Below, piece after piece: positions 20,254-28,762 of a DNA stretch of 64,000 nt (within the stretch, counting starts at the first letter, position 1; each line of letters opens with the position of its first letter). The DNA comes from Bacteroidaceae bacterium (GTDB lineage: Bacteria > Bacteroidota > Bacteroidia > Bacteroidales > Bacteroidaceae), in contig JAGBBX010000025.1 in the NCBI GenBank assembly GCA_017938245.1, forward strand, positions 1 through 64,000, read 5' to 3'. A program made the translations under genes and the position numbers. The notes below the pieces were generated by a model. That model worked only from the letters and a program-made list of their open reading frames with translations. It was not told the origin of the DNA and did no database searches.

Positions 20254-20550
20254 ATGGGTCTTTTTAAGATGCGTGAACCAAAAAGGTTCAATCATAAATA
20301 TATATTTGTTGATGAGCGTAAGGAGAAACTCGATAAGATAGTCGAGAATGCCAAGCGCGATCTTGGTATGCTGCCTCCTGCTGAGGTGAGCCGTGAAGAG
20401 AGAATTCGCGAGGCTATAAGTGGCTCTACGACGCATCTGAAACGAAGAAAAGAGGAGGGTACTCGCTTTACTACTCAGGCACTTGTCGTGGGTATAGCCG
20501 TGTGTCTGTTTATTTTACACTACCTTATTACAGGCAAATTGTCTTTCTGA
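20254..20550 (+). CDS. Small conserved-looking membrane protein of unknown function
   Basis: I do not recognise this 98-residue protein. It starts MGLFKMREPKRFNHKYIF and continues with a charged, helical region rich in Arg, Lys and Glu to about residue 70. A single hydrophobic segment (about 73-93) follows, with a short tail at the C-terminus. The topology suggests a membrane anchor with a cytoplasmic charged domain. It has a modest AAGGAAG upstream of its ATG, starts 15 bases after the OstA-like gene, and ends 13 bases before mutL. The tight packing says it is a real gene of this operon. Confidence 0.75.
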   Translation: MGLFKMREPKRFNHKYIFVDERKEKLDKIVENAKRDLGMLPPAEVSREERIREAISGSTTHLKRRKEEGTRFTTQALVVGIAVCLFILHYLITGKLSF

Positions 20551-20563
20551 AAACTTCATCATT

Positions 20564-22402
20564 ATGCAGGATATAATACATTTGTTGCCCGATTCGGTTG
20601 CCAACCAGATTGCGGCAGGTGAGGTGGTGCAACGCCCTGCTTCGGTTGTAAAAGAACTTATGGAGAATGCTCTGGATGCGGGGGCGACAAAAATTCAGGT
20701 TATAGTTAGCGATGGCGGGCGGACACTGATTCAGGTTATTGACAACGGTTCGGGAATGTCTGAGACTGATGCACGCCTGGCATTTGAAAGGCACGCTACG
20801 TCAAAGATAAGCAGCGCCGAGGATCTTTTTGCTTTGCGTACAATGGGATTCCGAGGCGAAGCTCTTGCCTCGATAGTAGCTGTTGCCGAGGTTGAGCTTC
20901 TCACACGTCGTGCGGATGACGAACTCGGTACACGTATTGCCTTCTCGGGCTCGAAACTCGAGGCTCAGGAGCCTGTGGCGTGTCCGAAGGGAAGCAATTT
21001 CAAGATTAAGAATCTCTTTTTCAATATTCCCGCAAGGCGTAAATTCTTGAAATCGGTTCAGACTGAGTTTAATAACATTGTAACCGAGTTCGAGCGTGTA
21101 GCGCTGATAAACGGCGATGTTGAGTTCCTGCTCACTCACAACGATAGTGAGGTGCTCAATTTGCAGGCAGGTTCGATGCGTAAACGCATTCTTGATATCT
21201 TTGGCAAGAAGATTACTTCTCAACTCATAGAGGTCGAGGTCAGCAGTTCGCTGCTCGAAATAAGGGGGTTTGTGGGTGCCCCCGAGAGTGCAAGAAAAAA
21301 AGGGGCTCAACAATATTTCTTTGTGAACGGGCGATATATGCGTCACCCCTATTTTGCAAAAGCGGTGATGGAGGCATACAGTCAGATGATTCCGCAGGGC
21401 GAACAGGTGCCGTTTTTCTTGTGTTTCACTGTTGACCCCTCGCGCATCGACGTGAATATTCACCCTACAAAGACCGAAATAAAGTTCGAGGATGAACAGA
21501 GTCTGTGGAAGATAATTGCGGCTGCGGTACGTGAGTCTCTCGGACGTTTTAATGCTGCCCCGGGACTCGATTTTGATGCCGAGGAGATGCCCGATATTCC
21601 CTCTATGAATCTCTTTCCCGAGGGAGCGCCTGTGTCGGCTCCCCGAATATCCTATAAGGCCGATTATAATCCGTTTCGTAACCGTAGGAACGATACCCGA
21701 GGCGGTGAGAATTGGGAAGCATTTTATCGCGATGCAACAGGGCAGATTGTCGACCCTTCGCCCTTCGAGGATATCTCAATTCCAGTTACCTCTCCTATAG
21801 AGAGCCACGAAGAGACACCACAGTTTGTGTCCGAAGATTTTGTACCAATGTCGCAGTACAAAGGAATGTATATACTTATACCGGTAAAGTCGGGACTTAT
21901 GTGGGTACACCAGCGAAGAGCGCATATTAGGGTGTTATACGAGAAATATATAGGACAGCTGCGTGATAATAAAGGCTATGTTCAAGGCCTGCTCTTCCCC
22001 GAACGTGTCGACCTTAGCGCTGCCGAAGCGGTTGCGCTCGACTCAATATCGCAGGAGATTCAGAGTCTGGGCTTCGATATATCGTCGTTGGGAGGCGGTA
22101 GCTTTTCGCTCAATGGTGTTCCTGCTGATACCGAGGGACTCTCCCCGACAGAGCTGCTGTTGGATATTATTCACTCGGCAATGGAGCAGACTTTTGGTGT
22201 ACGTGATAAACTTTATGAAAAGCTCGCATTGTCTATGGCGCGTAAGGTTGCTATTGTGACGGGGCAGATACTTACCCCCGATGAAATGAGTAATCTTGTT
22301 ACCTCGCTGTTCAAGGTTACCGAACCCGCTCGTACCCCCGATGGGCAGATAATAGTATATATTATGCCGGATACAGATATTGATAGAAAGTTTTTCCGTT
22401 AG
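20564..22402 (+). CDS. mutL: DNA mismatch repair protein MutL
   Basis: This 612-residue protein couples mismatch recognition by MutS to strand incision. The N-terminal GHKL ATPase is intact: ENALDAGA, DNGSGM, TSKI, and TMGFRGEALASI with the ATP-lid glycines. The C-terminal dimerisation domain begins near residue 430. Where endonuclease-type MutL proteins have a metal-binding DQHA-like motif, this one reads HQRRAH (449-454). The later CPHGRP-type motif is represented only by RTPDGQ. The nuclease site may therefore be altered. It is the last gene of the envelope operon, 13 bases after the small membrane protein. Confidence 0.95.
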   Translation: MQDIIHLLPDSVANQIAAGEVVQRPASVVKELMENALDAGATKIQVIVSDGGRTLIQVIDNGSGMSETDARLAFERHATSKISSAEDLFALRTMGFRGEALASIVAVAEVELLTRRADDELGTRIAFSGSKLEAQEPVACPKGSNFKIKNLFFNIPARRKFLKSVQTEFNNIVTEFERVALINGDVEFLLTHNDSEVLNLQAGSMRKRILDIFGKKITSQLIEVEVSSSLLEIRGFVGAPESARKKGAQQYFFVNGRYMRHPYFAKAVMEAYSQMIPQGEQVPFFLCFTVDPSRIDVNIHPTKTEIKFEDEQSLWKIIAAAVRESLGRFNAAPGLDFDAEEMPDIPSMNLFPEGAPVSAPRISYKADYNPFRNRRNDTRGGENWEAFYRDATGQIVDPSPFEDISIPVTSPIESHEETPQFVSEDFVPMSQYKGMYILIPVKSGLMWVHQRRAHIRVLYEKYIGQLRDNKGYVQGLLFPERVDLSAAEAVALDSISQEIQSLGFDISSLGGGSFSLNGVPADTEGLSPTELLLDIIHSAMEQTFGVRDKLYEKLALSMARKVAIVTGQILTPDEMSNLVTSLFKVTEPARTPDGQIIVYIMPDTDIDRKFFR

Positions 22403-22476
22403 CATAAATATGGAAAATACGGCATTCTGGTAGTTAAAATTTGTTAACACTTGTGTTTTTGAATATTCTTTAATAC

Positions 22477-22504
22477 TTGCGTTAATAAAAATTACGTAAA
22501 TTTG
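22477..22504 (+). promoter_or_regulatory. Promoter of the OmpA gene
   Basis: TTG at 22477-22479 and TAAATTTG at 22497-22504 fit the Bacteroidota pattern, with a slightly short spacing of 17. The start codon is 142 bases downstream, leaving a leader of about 135 bases that has no obvious ORF. Confidence 0.5.
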
Positions 22505-22646
22505 CAAACCGAGCTTTATTGAATTAATGGGTGCAGTGGGTGAATTGTGCGCTTATATGTCGTAAACTTTTCTGCTCTGCATTATGTTTCTATAGAGTGA
22601 GGCAATAGTTTTGAATTAATAATTTTAGTGTCTAATTAATACAAGT

Positions 22647-23813
22647 ATGAAAAAATTTATGATGTCGCTGGCTATTGCCAGTATTGCAATGGTCTCTTTT
22701 GCACAGGAGACAGTGAGCGAGGTCGTAGTTCCTACTGTAAAGAACAGCGTTATTACCAATAGTTTTGGTAGTAACTGGTTTATAGATGTGAACATCGGTG
22801 CTCAGGTTTATAATCCTGTCGTTACTCACGGAGAGAGTATGTTCGATCACCTTACTCTTCCTGCTATTTCGGCGCACGTTGGTAAATGGCATACTCCCGG
22901 TTTCGGTTGGAGAGTAGGTTACAATGGCTACGAGTTCAATGCTTATGAGGATGGCGAGGACTACTCATTCTATAATGCACATTTCGATGCGTTGTTCAAC
23001 CTTAGCAACCTAATCTATGGTTACAATGAGAAGCGTATTTGGAACTTTATTCCTTACGTAGGATTCGGTTATGCAGCTAATCTTGATGCTCCCGGTGCAG
23101 GTGGTAATAAGAAATCAGGTTCGCTTACAGGTAACTTTGGTATCTTGAACACATTCCGCATCGCTAAGCGTTGGGCTATCAACCTTGAGATTGGTTCAAT
23201 GATGGCAAAGAAGGGTTTTGCTCCTACTGCTAATATGACATCTAACGGTTACGATTGGATGTTCACTGCTCAGGTTGGTGCTACATTCCGTCTTGGCAAG
23301 TGTACTTGGGACAACACACCCGATGTTGATGCTATTATGGCTCTTAATGCAGCAGCTCTTGCCGAGCTTAATGCACAGCTTCAGGCTAAGGAGTCAGAGA
23401 ATGCGCAGCTTAAGAACCAGCTTACAGCGGCAAAGAATGCTCTCTCGCAGGCTCAGGTTAAGATTAAGCAGCTCGAGAGTGAGCCCGGTTATGTTGACGT
23501 AGCTCAGTCGGTATTCTTTGCATTCAACTCTTCTAAGATTGCCTCTAAGAAGGAGATTATCAACTTGCAGTCACTTGCCGATGCTGCTAAGAACGCAGGT
23601 GTTAAGCTCTCTGTAGTTGGTTACGCCGATAGCGCTACAGGTTCTGCTGAGTATAACCAGAAACTCTCAGAGGCTCGTGCTAAGGCTGTTGCCGAGAAGC
23701 TTGTTGAGCTTGGTGTTCCTCAGGATCAGCTCGTAGTTGAGGGTAAGGGTGGTGTAGCAGTTGAGAAACCTGCTAAGTTCAACCGTCGCGTTATTATCTC
23801 TATCGTAAAGTAA
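22647..23813 (+). CDS. OmpA-family outer-membrane protein
   Basis: The 388-residue protein has a signal peptide (residues 1-20, ending VSFAQ). An N-terminal beta-rich domain of about 215 residues is probably an eight-stranded outer-membrane barrel. A coiled coil near residues 236-280, rich in Ala, Leu, Gln and Lys, links it to the OmpA C-terminal domain (about 288-388). That domain contains VFFAFNSSKI, GYADSATGSAEYN and LSEARAKAV, which bind peptidoglycan. The protein would tie the outer membrane to the cell wall. Its codon bias is like that of tuf and mdh, so it is probably very abundant. It has a long leader and a 17-bp hairpin terminator. Confidence 0.92.
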   Translation: MKKFMMSLAIASIAMVSFAQETVSEVVVPTVKNSVITNSFGSNWFIDVNIGAQVYNPVVTHGESMFDHLTLPAISAHVGKWHTPGFGWRVGYNGYEFNAYEDGEDYSFYNAHFDALFNLSNLIYGYNEKRIWNFIPYVGFGYAANLDAPGAGGNKKSGSLTGNFGILNTFRIAKRWAINLEIGSMMAKKGFAPTANMTSNGYDWMFTAQVGATFRLGKCTWDNTPDVDAIMALNAAALAELNAQLQAKESENAQLKNQLTAAKNALSQAQVKIKQLESEPGYVDVAQSVFFAFNSSKIASKKEIINLQSLADAAKNAGVKLSVVGYADSATGSAEYNQKLSEARAKAVAEKLVELGVPQDQLVVEGKGGVAVEKPAKFNRRVIISIVK

Positions 23814-23832
23814 TCTTGCGATAAAGTAAAAT

Positions 23833-23870
23833 ATAAACCGGGGCAGATTCACAAATCTGCCCCGGTTTAT
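23833..23870 (+). terminator. Terminator after the OmpA gene
   Basis: A perfect 17-bp GC-rich stem (23833-23849 with 23854-23870) with a four-base loop lies 19 bases after the stop codon. Confidence 0.85.
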
Positions 23871-23941
23871 TGTTAATGTTTGTGCAAAAACCAGGAATAT
23901 TCCGTTAAATGAATATTTGTAAATAAAAAAGTGCTAAAAAA

Positions 23942-23973
23942 TTTGTGTATTCAAAAAGAAAACTCTATCTTTG
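23942..23973 (+). promoter_or_regulatory. Promoter of the tRNA-Val pair
   Basis: TTTG (23942-23945), 20 bases, TATCTTTG (23966-23973): a complete match to the Bacteroidota promoter. It lies 27 bases before the first tRNA and is the clearest promoter in the window. Confidence 0.85.
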
Positions 23974-24000
23974 CATCGCATTTAAGGGTTGCAGCCTTTC

Positions 24001-24075
24001 GGGCGTTTAGCTCAGCTGGTTTAGAGCATCTGCCTTACAAGCAGAGGGTCGGCGGTTCGAATCCGTCAACGCCCA
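24001..24075 (+). tRNA. tRNA-Val (anticodon TAC)
   Basis: GGGCGTT at the 5' end pairs with AACGCCC at 24068-24074, with discriminator A. The anticodon loop CTTACAA gives UAC, and the T-loop is GGTTCGAATCC. The CCA end is not fully encoded (ACCG follows). Confidence 0.97.
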
Positions 24076-24131
24076 CCGAAAGGTAAGTGATAGAGTAGAT
24101 TTTTTCTTTGGTTGCAATCCTTGTTTAATTC

Positions 24132-24206
24132 GGGCGTTTAGCTCAGCTGGTTTAGAGCATCTGCCTTACAAGCAGAGGGTCGGCGGTTCGAATCCGTCAA
24201 CGCCCA
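24132..24206 (+). tRNA. tRNA-Val (anticodon TAC), identical second copy
   Basis: This copy is base-for-base identical to the tRNA at 24001-24075 and lies 131 bases later, a tandem duplication. An intrinsic terminator follows. Confidence 0.97.
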
Positions 24207-24216
24207 CCGAAAGTAG

Positions 24217-24238
24217 CCTGCGTAAGCAGGTTTTTTTT
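24217..24238 (+). terminator. Terminator of the tRNA-Val operon
   Basis: CCTGC (24217-24221), loop GTAA, GCAGG (24226-24230), then eight Ts. Confidence 0.85.
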
Positions 24239-24388
24239 GTATATGGTGGGTTGTGAAAATAGAGTTTGCTTGATTGCATTGGTTACAAAAAGACTTTGCG
24301 ACGACAATATTTTCTTGTTAAGACGATATATTGTTGTTTTTTAATAAACTTTATGCTGCTTCCCGCTGTTTATACCTTAAAAAAATAC

Positions 24389-24396
24389 TAATTTTG
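24389..24396 (+). promoter_or_regulatory. Promoter -7 box for purB
   Basis: TAATTTTG fits the TAnnTTTG element 55 bases before the purB start. The -33 region has no clear TTTG. Confidence 0.45.
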
Positions 24397-24451
24397 CAGC
24401 CTAAAAACGTTTTTAAATAATAATACGGTTTCTAAGATTACTTTCACAACA

Positions 24452-25798
24452 ATGGAACTTGACATTCTTACTGCAATATCACCTATAGATGGCCGCTATA
24501 GGGGTAAGACAGAGACTCTGGCCGACTATTTCTCGGAGTACGCTTTGATGAAGTATCGTGTACTTGTAGAGATTGAGTATTTTATTACATTGTGCGAGAT
24601 TCCTCTGCCGCAGCTCAGTGGTGTGGATGCTGCGATATTCCCACAGCTTCGTGCTATATACAAGGAGTTTACTACCGATGATGCGCGTCGCATCAAAGAG
24701 ATTGAGAAGGTTACCAATCACGATGTTAAGGCTGTAGAGTATTTCATAAAGGAGCGCTTCGATGCTATCGGTGGTCTCGACAGCTATAAAGAGTTTATAC
24801 ATTTCGGACTTACTTCACAGGATATTAATAATACCTCTATTCCTTGTACCATCAAGGATGCTTTAGAGAACTGCTATTATCCTCTTGTCGAGGAGCTTAT
24901 TGCACAGCTCAAAGGGTATGCCGAGGCGTGGAAAGAGATTCCTATGCTGGCGCGTACGCACGGACAGCCTGCATCGCCCACACGTTTGGGAAAAGAGGTG
25001 ATGGTATTTATCTACCGCCTCGAGACACAGTTGGCGCAGCTTAAGAACTGCGTTATATCGGCTAAGTTCGGTGGCGCAACAGGTAACTTCAATGCTCACA
25101 ATGTTGCCTATCCGGCAATTGATTGGAAGGCATTAGGTAACAAGTTCGTAAGTGAGAAACTGGGTCTACAGCGCGAGCAGTACACTACACAGATTTCCAA
25201 TTACGATAATCTGGCAGCGCTTTTCGATGCTATGCGTCGCATAAACACCATTATCATTGATATGGATCGTGACTTCTGGCAGTATATCTCAATGGAGTTC
25301 TTCAAGCAGAAGATTAAGGCCGGCGAGGTTGGTTCAAGCGCAATGCCTCACAAGGTGAACCCCATTGACTTCGAGAATAGTGAGGGTAATCTTGGCATTG
25401 CCAATGCAATACTCGACCACCTTGCAACAAAACTTCCTATTTCGCGTCTTCAGCGCGACCTTACCGACTCTACCGTTCTTCGTAACGTGGGTGTGCCTAT
25501 GGGACATATGCTCATTGCGGTAAAGAGTACACTGGTTGGTTTGCGTAAGTTGTTGCTTAACGAGGCGGCAATATCGGGTGAGCTTGACAATAGTTGGAAT
25601 GTATGTGCCGAGGGTATACAGACTATTCTGCGTCGCGAGGCATATCCTAACCCTTACGAGGCTCTTAAGGCTCTCACACGTACCAACAGTAAGATTGACC
25701 GGCAGTCGTTGCTGCAGTTCATCGATGGTCTTGACGTTGCCGAGAGTGTAAAAGAGGAACTTAGAGCAATCACTCCCCACACATATACAGGAGTATAA
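24452..25798 (+). CDS. purB: Adenylosuccinate lyase
   Basis: The 448-residue fumarase-superfamily enzyme splits SAICAR in IMP synthesis and adenylosuccinate in AMP synthesis, releasing fumarate each time. The family signature GSSAMPHKVNPIDFEN lies near residues 292-307 and carries the mobile catalytic loop. LTSQDINNTS and ARTHGQPASPTRLGKE are two further conserved active-site segments. Length and order are standard for the E. coli-type enzyme. A small intrinsic terminator lies directly after the stop. Confidence 0.96.
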   Translation: MELDILTAISPIDGRYRGKTETLADYFSEYALMKYRVLVEIEYFITLCEIPLPQLSGVDAAIFPQLRAIYKEFTTDDARRIKEIEKVTNHDVKAVEYFIKERFDAIGGLDSYKEFIHFGLTSQDINNTSIPCTIKDALENCYYPLVEELIAQLKGYAEAWKEIPMLARTHGQPASPTRLGKEVMVFIYRLETQLAQLKNCVISAKFGGATGNFNAHNVAYPAIDWKALGNKFVSEKLGLQREQYTTQISNYDNLAALFDAMRRINTIIIDMDRDFWQYISMEFFKQKIKAGEVGSSAMPHKVNPIDFENSEGNLGIANAILDHLATKLPISRLQRDLTDSTVLRNVGVPMGHMLIAVKSTLVGLRKLLLNEAAISGELDNSWNVCAEGIQTILRREAYPNPYEALKALTRTNSKIDRQSLLQFIDGLDVAESVKEELRAITPHTYTGV

Positions 25799-25804
25799 TA
25801 TTAT

Positions 25805-25832
25805 AGCCTCTTTCTTTAGGGGCTTTTCTTTA
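25805..25832 (+). terminator. Terminator after purB
   Basis: AGCCTCT (25805-25811) pairs with AGGGGCT (25818-25824), with one T-G wobble and a six-base loop. A T-rich tail follows. Confidence 0.65.
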
Positions 25833-25870
25833 GAAAAATTGGACCGTGAGGTTCGTAAATATATAAGAAA

Positions 25871-27079
25871 ATGGATAACTACAAAGAGAAGCGTCAGGGC
25901 GGATACGCACCCCGAGGTGGTAACCGCGAGCGCTCATTCAACAGCGATTTTAACGCAGAGTATCGAAAAAAGCAACGTCCTCGTTTTACAAGAGAGCAGG
26001 ATGGACAGCGACAGTATGGTGGCAGCGGTTATCGTAATAACGACTATCGTGGTAACAGTAGCGAGGGGGGCAAGCGTTACACCTCGTATCAGCGTCCACA
26101 ATATAATAACGGTGCCGAGGGTGAGACCAACTATAACCGTTATGACAGCCGACCCGCAGAGCGTCAGTATGGCCAGGGACGTCAGGGAGGATATCGCAGC
26201 GAGGGCCGTAGCGTTAACAACGGTAATTACAGCCGTGCATATAGCACCCAGCATCGTGCAGGCTATGGTCAGCGTGGAAACAGAAGCACTGCGTACGATC
26301 CTAATGCAAAATACAGCAACAAGAAGCGTATTGTCTACCGCGAGGCGGCAATAGACCCCAATGCCCCTCTGCGCCTGAATAAATATCTTGCCAATGCAGG
26401 TGTCTGCTCGCGTCGCGAAGCCGACAACTACATTGCAGCAGGACTTGTCAGCGTAAATGGTACTGTCGTAACAGAACTTGGAGTAAAGGTAACCCCTGTC
26501 GACGATATCCGTTTCAATGGTGAGCGCGTGAATCCCGAGCGTAAGGTATATGTGTTGCTCAATAAACCCAAGGATTGCGTTACCACTGTCGAAGACCCTC
26601 AGGAGCGCCGTACTGTGCTCGACTGTCTTAAGGGTATCGGCAAAGAGAGAATATACCCCGTTGGACGTCTCGACCGTAATACAACAGGAGTACTTCTGTT
26701 AACCAACGACGGTGATATGGCATCGAAGCTCACACACCCCAAATTTATGAAGAAGAAAATCTATCACGTAACTTGTGACAAGAATGTGGCAATGTCTGAT
26801 ATGGATTTATTGGCAAGCGGAATAGAGCTAGAGGACGGTCCTATCTATGCCGACGAGGTGAGCTACGTGAACGATGCCGACCGTTCGCAGATTGGAATAG
26901 AGATTCACTCGGGCAAGAACCGCATCGTGCGTCGTATGATGGAGCATCTTGGTTACCGCGTTGTAAAACTCGACCGTGTACTCTTTGCCGGACTTACAAA
27001 GAAGAATCTAAAACGTGGCGATTGGCGCTATCTTACCGAGAAAGAGGTAAATATGCTACGAATGGGAGCATACGAATAA
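25871..27079 (+). CDS. Pseudouridine synthase with Arg/Gly-rich N-terminal extension
   Basis: Residues 1 to about 155 are low-complexity, rich in Arg, Gly, Asn, Tyr and Gln, and probably disordered. An S4 RNA-binding domain follows (about 167-225, with LRLNKYLANAGVCSRREAD), then an RluB/RsuA-type catalytic domain. The catalytic Asp268 lies in VGRLDRNTTGVLLLTNDG, and the C-terminal part has KNRIVRRMMEHLGY. The enzyme isomerises a uridine in rRNA, most likely 23S. Domain order is as in RluB or RluE-type enzymes, except for the long basic head, which may help RNA binding. The gene is followed 31 bases later by asnS. Confidence 0.9.
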   Translation: MDNYKEKRQGGYAPRGGNRERSFNSDFNAEYRKKQRPRFTREQDGQRQYGGSGYRNNDYRGNSSEGGKRYTSYQRPQYNNGAEGETNYNRYDSRPAERQYGQGRQGGYRSEGRSVNNGNYSRAYSTQHRAGYGQRGNRSTAYDPNAKYSNKKRIVYREAAIDPNAPLRLNKYLANAGVCSRREADNYIAAGLVSVNGTVVTELGVKVTPVDDIRFNGERVNPERKVYVLLNKPKDCVTTVEDPQERRTVLDCLKGIGKERIYPVGRLDRNTTGVLLLTNDGDMASKLTHPKFMKKKIYHVTCDKNVAMSDMDLLASGIELEDGPIYADEVSYVNDADRSQIGIEIHSGKNRIVRRMMEHLGYRVVKLDRVLFAGLTKKNLKRGDWRYLTEKEVNMLRMGAYE

Positions 27080-27110
27080 CAAGAACACAAGAAAAACAGA
27101 ATAAAATCGT

Positions 27111-28514
27111 ATGAAAACTATAAGACGAACAAGAATTTCCGATTTACTTAAGAGTACCGCCTACGGTACCGAGGTGAACGTAAGAGGTTGGGTCAGAACA
27201 CGTCGCAGCAGCAAGCAGGTTGCATTCGTGGCACTTAACGACGGCTCGACAATAAGCAACGTGCAGATTGTTATCGATGTCGAGAAGTTCGACGAGGATA
27301 TGCTCAAACTCCTCACAACAGGTGCCTGCCTCAGTATAAACGGTCTGTTGGTTGAGTCTATCGGCGGCGGACAGTCGGTCGAGATTCAGGCAACCGAGAT
27401 TGAGGTGCTTGGAGAGTGCGACAACACCTATCCTTTGCAGAAGAAGGGACAGACAATGGAGTATATGCGCACCGTTGCTCACCTGCGTCCCCGTACAAAT
27501 ACCTTTGGTGCGGTGTTCCGCATACGCCATAATATGGCATACGCCATTCACAAGTTTTTCCACGATAAGGGCTTCTACTATTTCCATACACCCATTATCA
27601 CGGCATCAGACTGCGAGGGTGCGGGACAGATGTTCCAGGTGACAACAATGAACCTCTACGACCTTAAGAAGGATGATGAGGGCAGCATAAAGTATGACAG
27701 TGACTTCTTCGGAAAGCAGGCGAGCCTCACTGTGTCGGGACAGCTCGAGGGTGAGCTTGCAGCAACTGCGCTTGGTGCAATTTATACATTCGGCCCTACA
27801 TTCCGTGCCGAGAATTCAAATACTCCCCGTCACCTTGCCGAATTCTGGATGATTGAGCCCGAGGTTGCGTTCAACGACATCACCGACAATATGGACCTTG
27901 CCGAGGAGTTCATCAAATATTGTGTGCAGTGGGCTCTCGACCACTGTATGGAGGATATTACCTTCCTTAACAATATGATTGACAAGGGACTCATCGAGCG
28001 TCTGCGCTCGATTGTCGATACCGAGTTTGTACGCCTTGCCTATACCGACGGTATCAAGATTCTCGAGGAGGCTGTAGCCGGTGGTCATAAGTTCGAGTTC
28101 CCCGTATATTGGGGTGTCGATCTTGCTTCGGAGCACGAGCGTTACCTTGTAGAGCATCACTTCAAGCGTCCTGTAATACTAACCGACTATCCCAAGGAGA
28201 TTAAGGCATTCTATATGAAGCAGAACGAGGATGGAAAGACTGTACGTGCTATGGATGTTCTCTTCCCCAAGATTGGTGAGATTATCGGTGGTTCGGAGCG
28301 CGAGGCCGACTATGGCAAACTGCTCGCCCGCATCGAGGAGCTTGGTATTCCTATGAAGGATATGTGGTGGTATCTCGATACCCGTCGCTATGGTTCTTGT
28401 CCCCACTCGGGATTCGGACTCGGATTCGAGCGTCTGTTGCTCTTTGTAACAGGAATGGCAAACATCCGCGATGTGATACCTTTCCCCCGTACTCCCAACA
28501 ACGCCGAGTTCTAA
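27111..28514 (+). CDS. asnS: Asparaginyl-tRNA synthetase
   Basis: The 467-residue class II synthetase charges tRNA-Asn with asparagine. An N-terminal OB-fold anticodon-binding domain (residues 15-105, with [20 protein letters not shown]) precedes the catalytic core. Motif 2 surrounds [20 protein letters not shown]. Motif 3 is [10 protein letters not shown] near the C-terminus. Presence of AsnS suggests direct charging rather than the transamidation route. It lies close behind the pseudouridine synthase and ends at an intrinsic terminator. Confidence 0.96.
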   Translation: MKTIRRTRISDLLKSTAYGTEVNVRGWVRTRRSSKQVAFVALNDGSTISNVQIVIDVEKFDEDMLKLLTTGACLSINGLLVESIGGGQSVEIQATEIEVLGECDNTYPLQKKGQTMEYMRTVAHLRPRTNTFGAVFRIRHNMAYAIHKFFHDKGFYYFHTPIITASDCEGAGQMFQVTTMNLYDLKKDDEGSIKYDSDFFGKQASLTVSGQLEGELAATALGAIYTFGPTFRAENSNTPRHLAEFWMIEPEVAFNDITDNMDLAEEFIKYCVQWALDHCMEDITFLNNMIDKGLIERLRSIVDTEFVRLAYTDGIKILEEAVAGGHKFEFPVYWGVDLASEHERYLVEHHFKRPVILTDYPKEIKAFYMKQNEDGKTVRAMDVLFPKIGEIIGGSEREADYGKLLARIEELGIPMKDMWWYLDTRRYGSCPHSGFGLGFERLLLFVTGMANIRDVIPFPRTPNNAEF

Positions 28515-28530
28515 TAGAAAGAACAGATAA

Positions 28531-28578
28531 AACAGAGAACAGGGTGCATCCAACAGGTGTTCCCTGTTCTGTGTTTTT
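28531..28578 (+). terminator. Terminator after asnS
   Basis: Bases 28531-28544 pair with 28562-28575, with one internal G-G mismatch, followed by a T-run to 28578. Confidence 0.75.
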
Positions 28579-28717
28579 ATATCCCTTTCCGCTATTGTAT
28601 TTACGCATTACGAAATTTTTGAATGGTTTGTGTCAGATTACCGATTATATAAGGAACTATTTCTTTGTTAATAAACTTTTTTTAGAAATTTAAACCGTTT
28701 CTTAGCAATAAAAATAT

Positions 28718-28725
28718 TATACTTG
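28718..28725 (+). promoter_or_regulatory. Weak promoter -7 box for manC
   Basis: TATACTTG is one base from TAnnTTTG and lies 38 bases before the start codon. No -33 element is recognisable. Confidence 0.35.
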
Positions 28726-28762
28726 CGTTGTCAAAAGTATAAACACTATAAATCCCTGCGAA

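Noticed and set aside
25839..26354. 171-codon plus-strand ORF in another frame at the start of the pseudouridine synthase
   Set aside because: It is a frame shadow of the low-complexity Arg/Gly-rich region. The translation (runs of Val, Ile, Thr and Arg) has no recognisable character.
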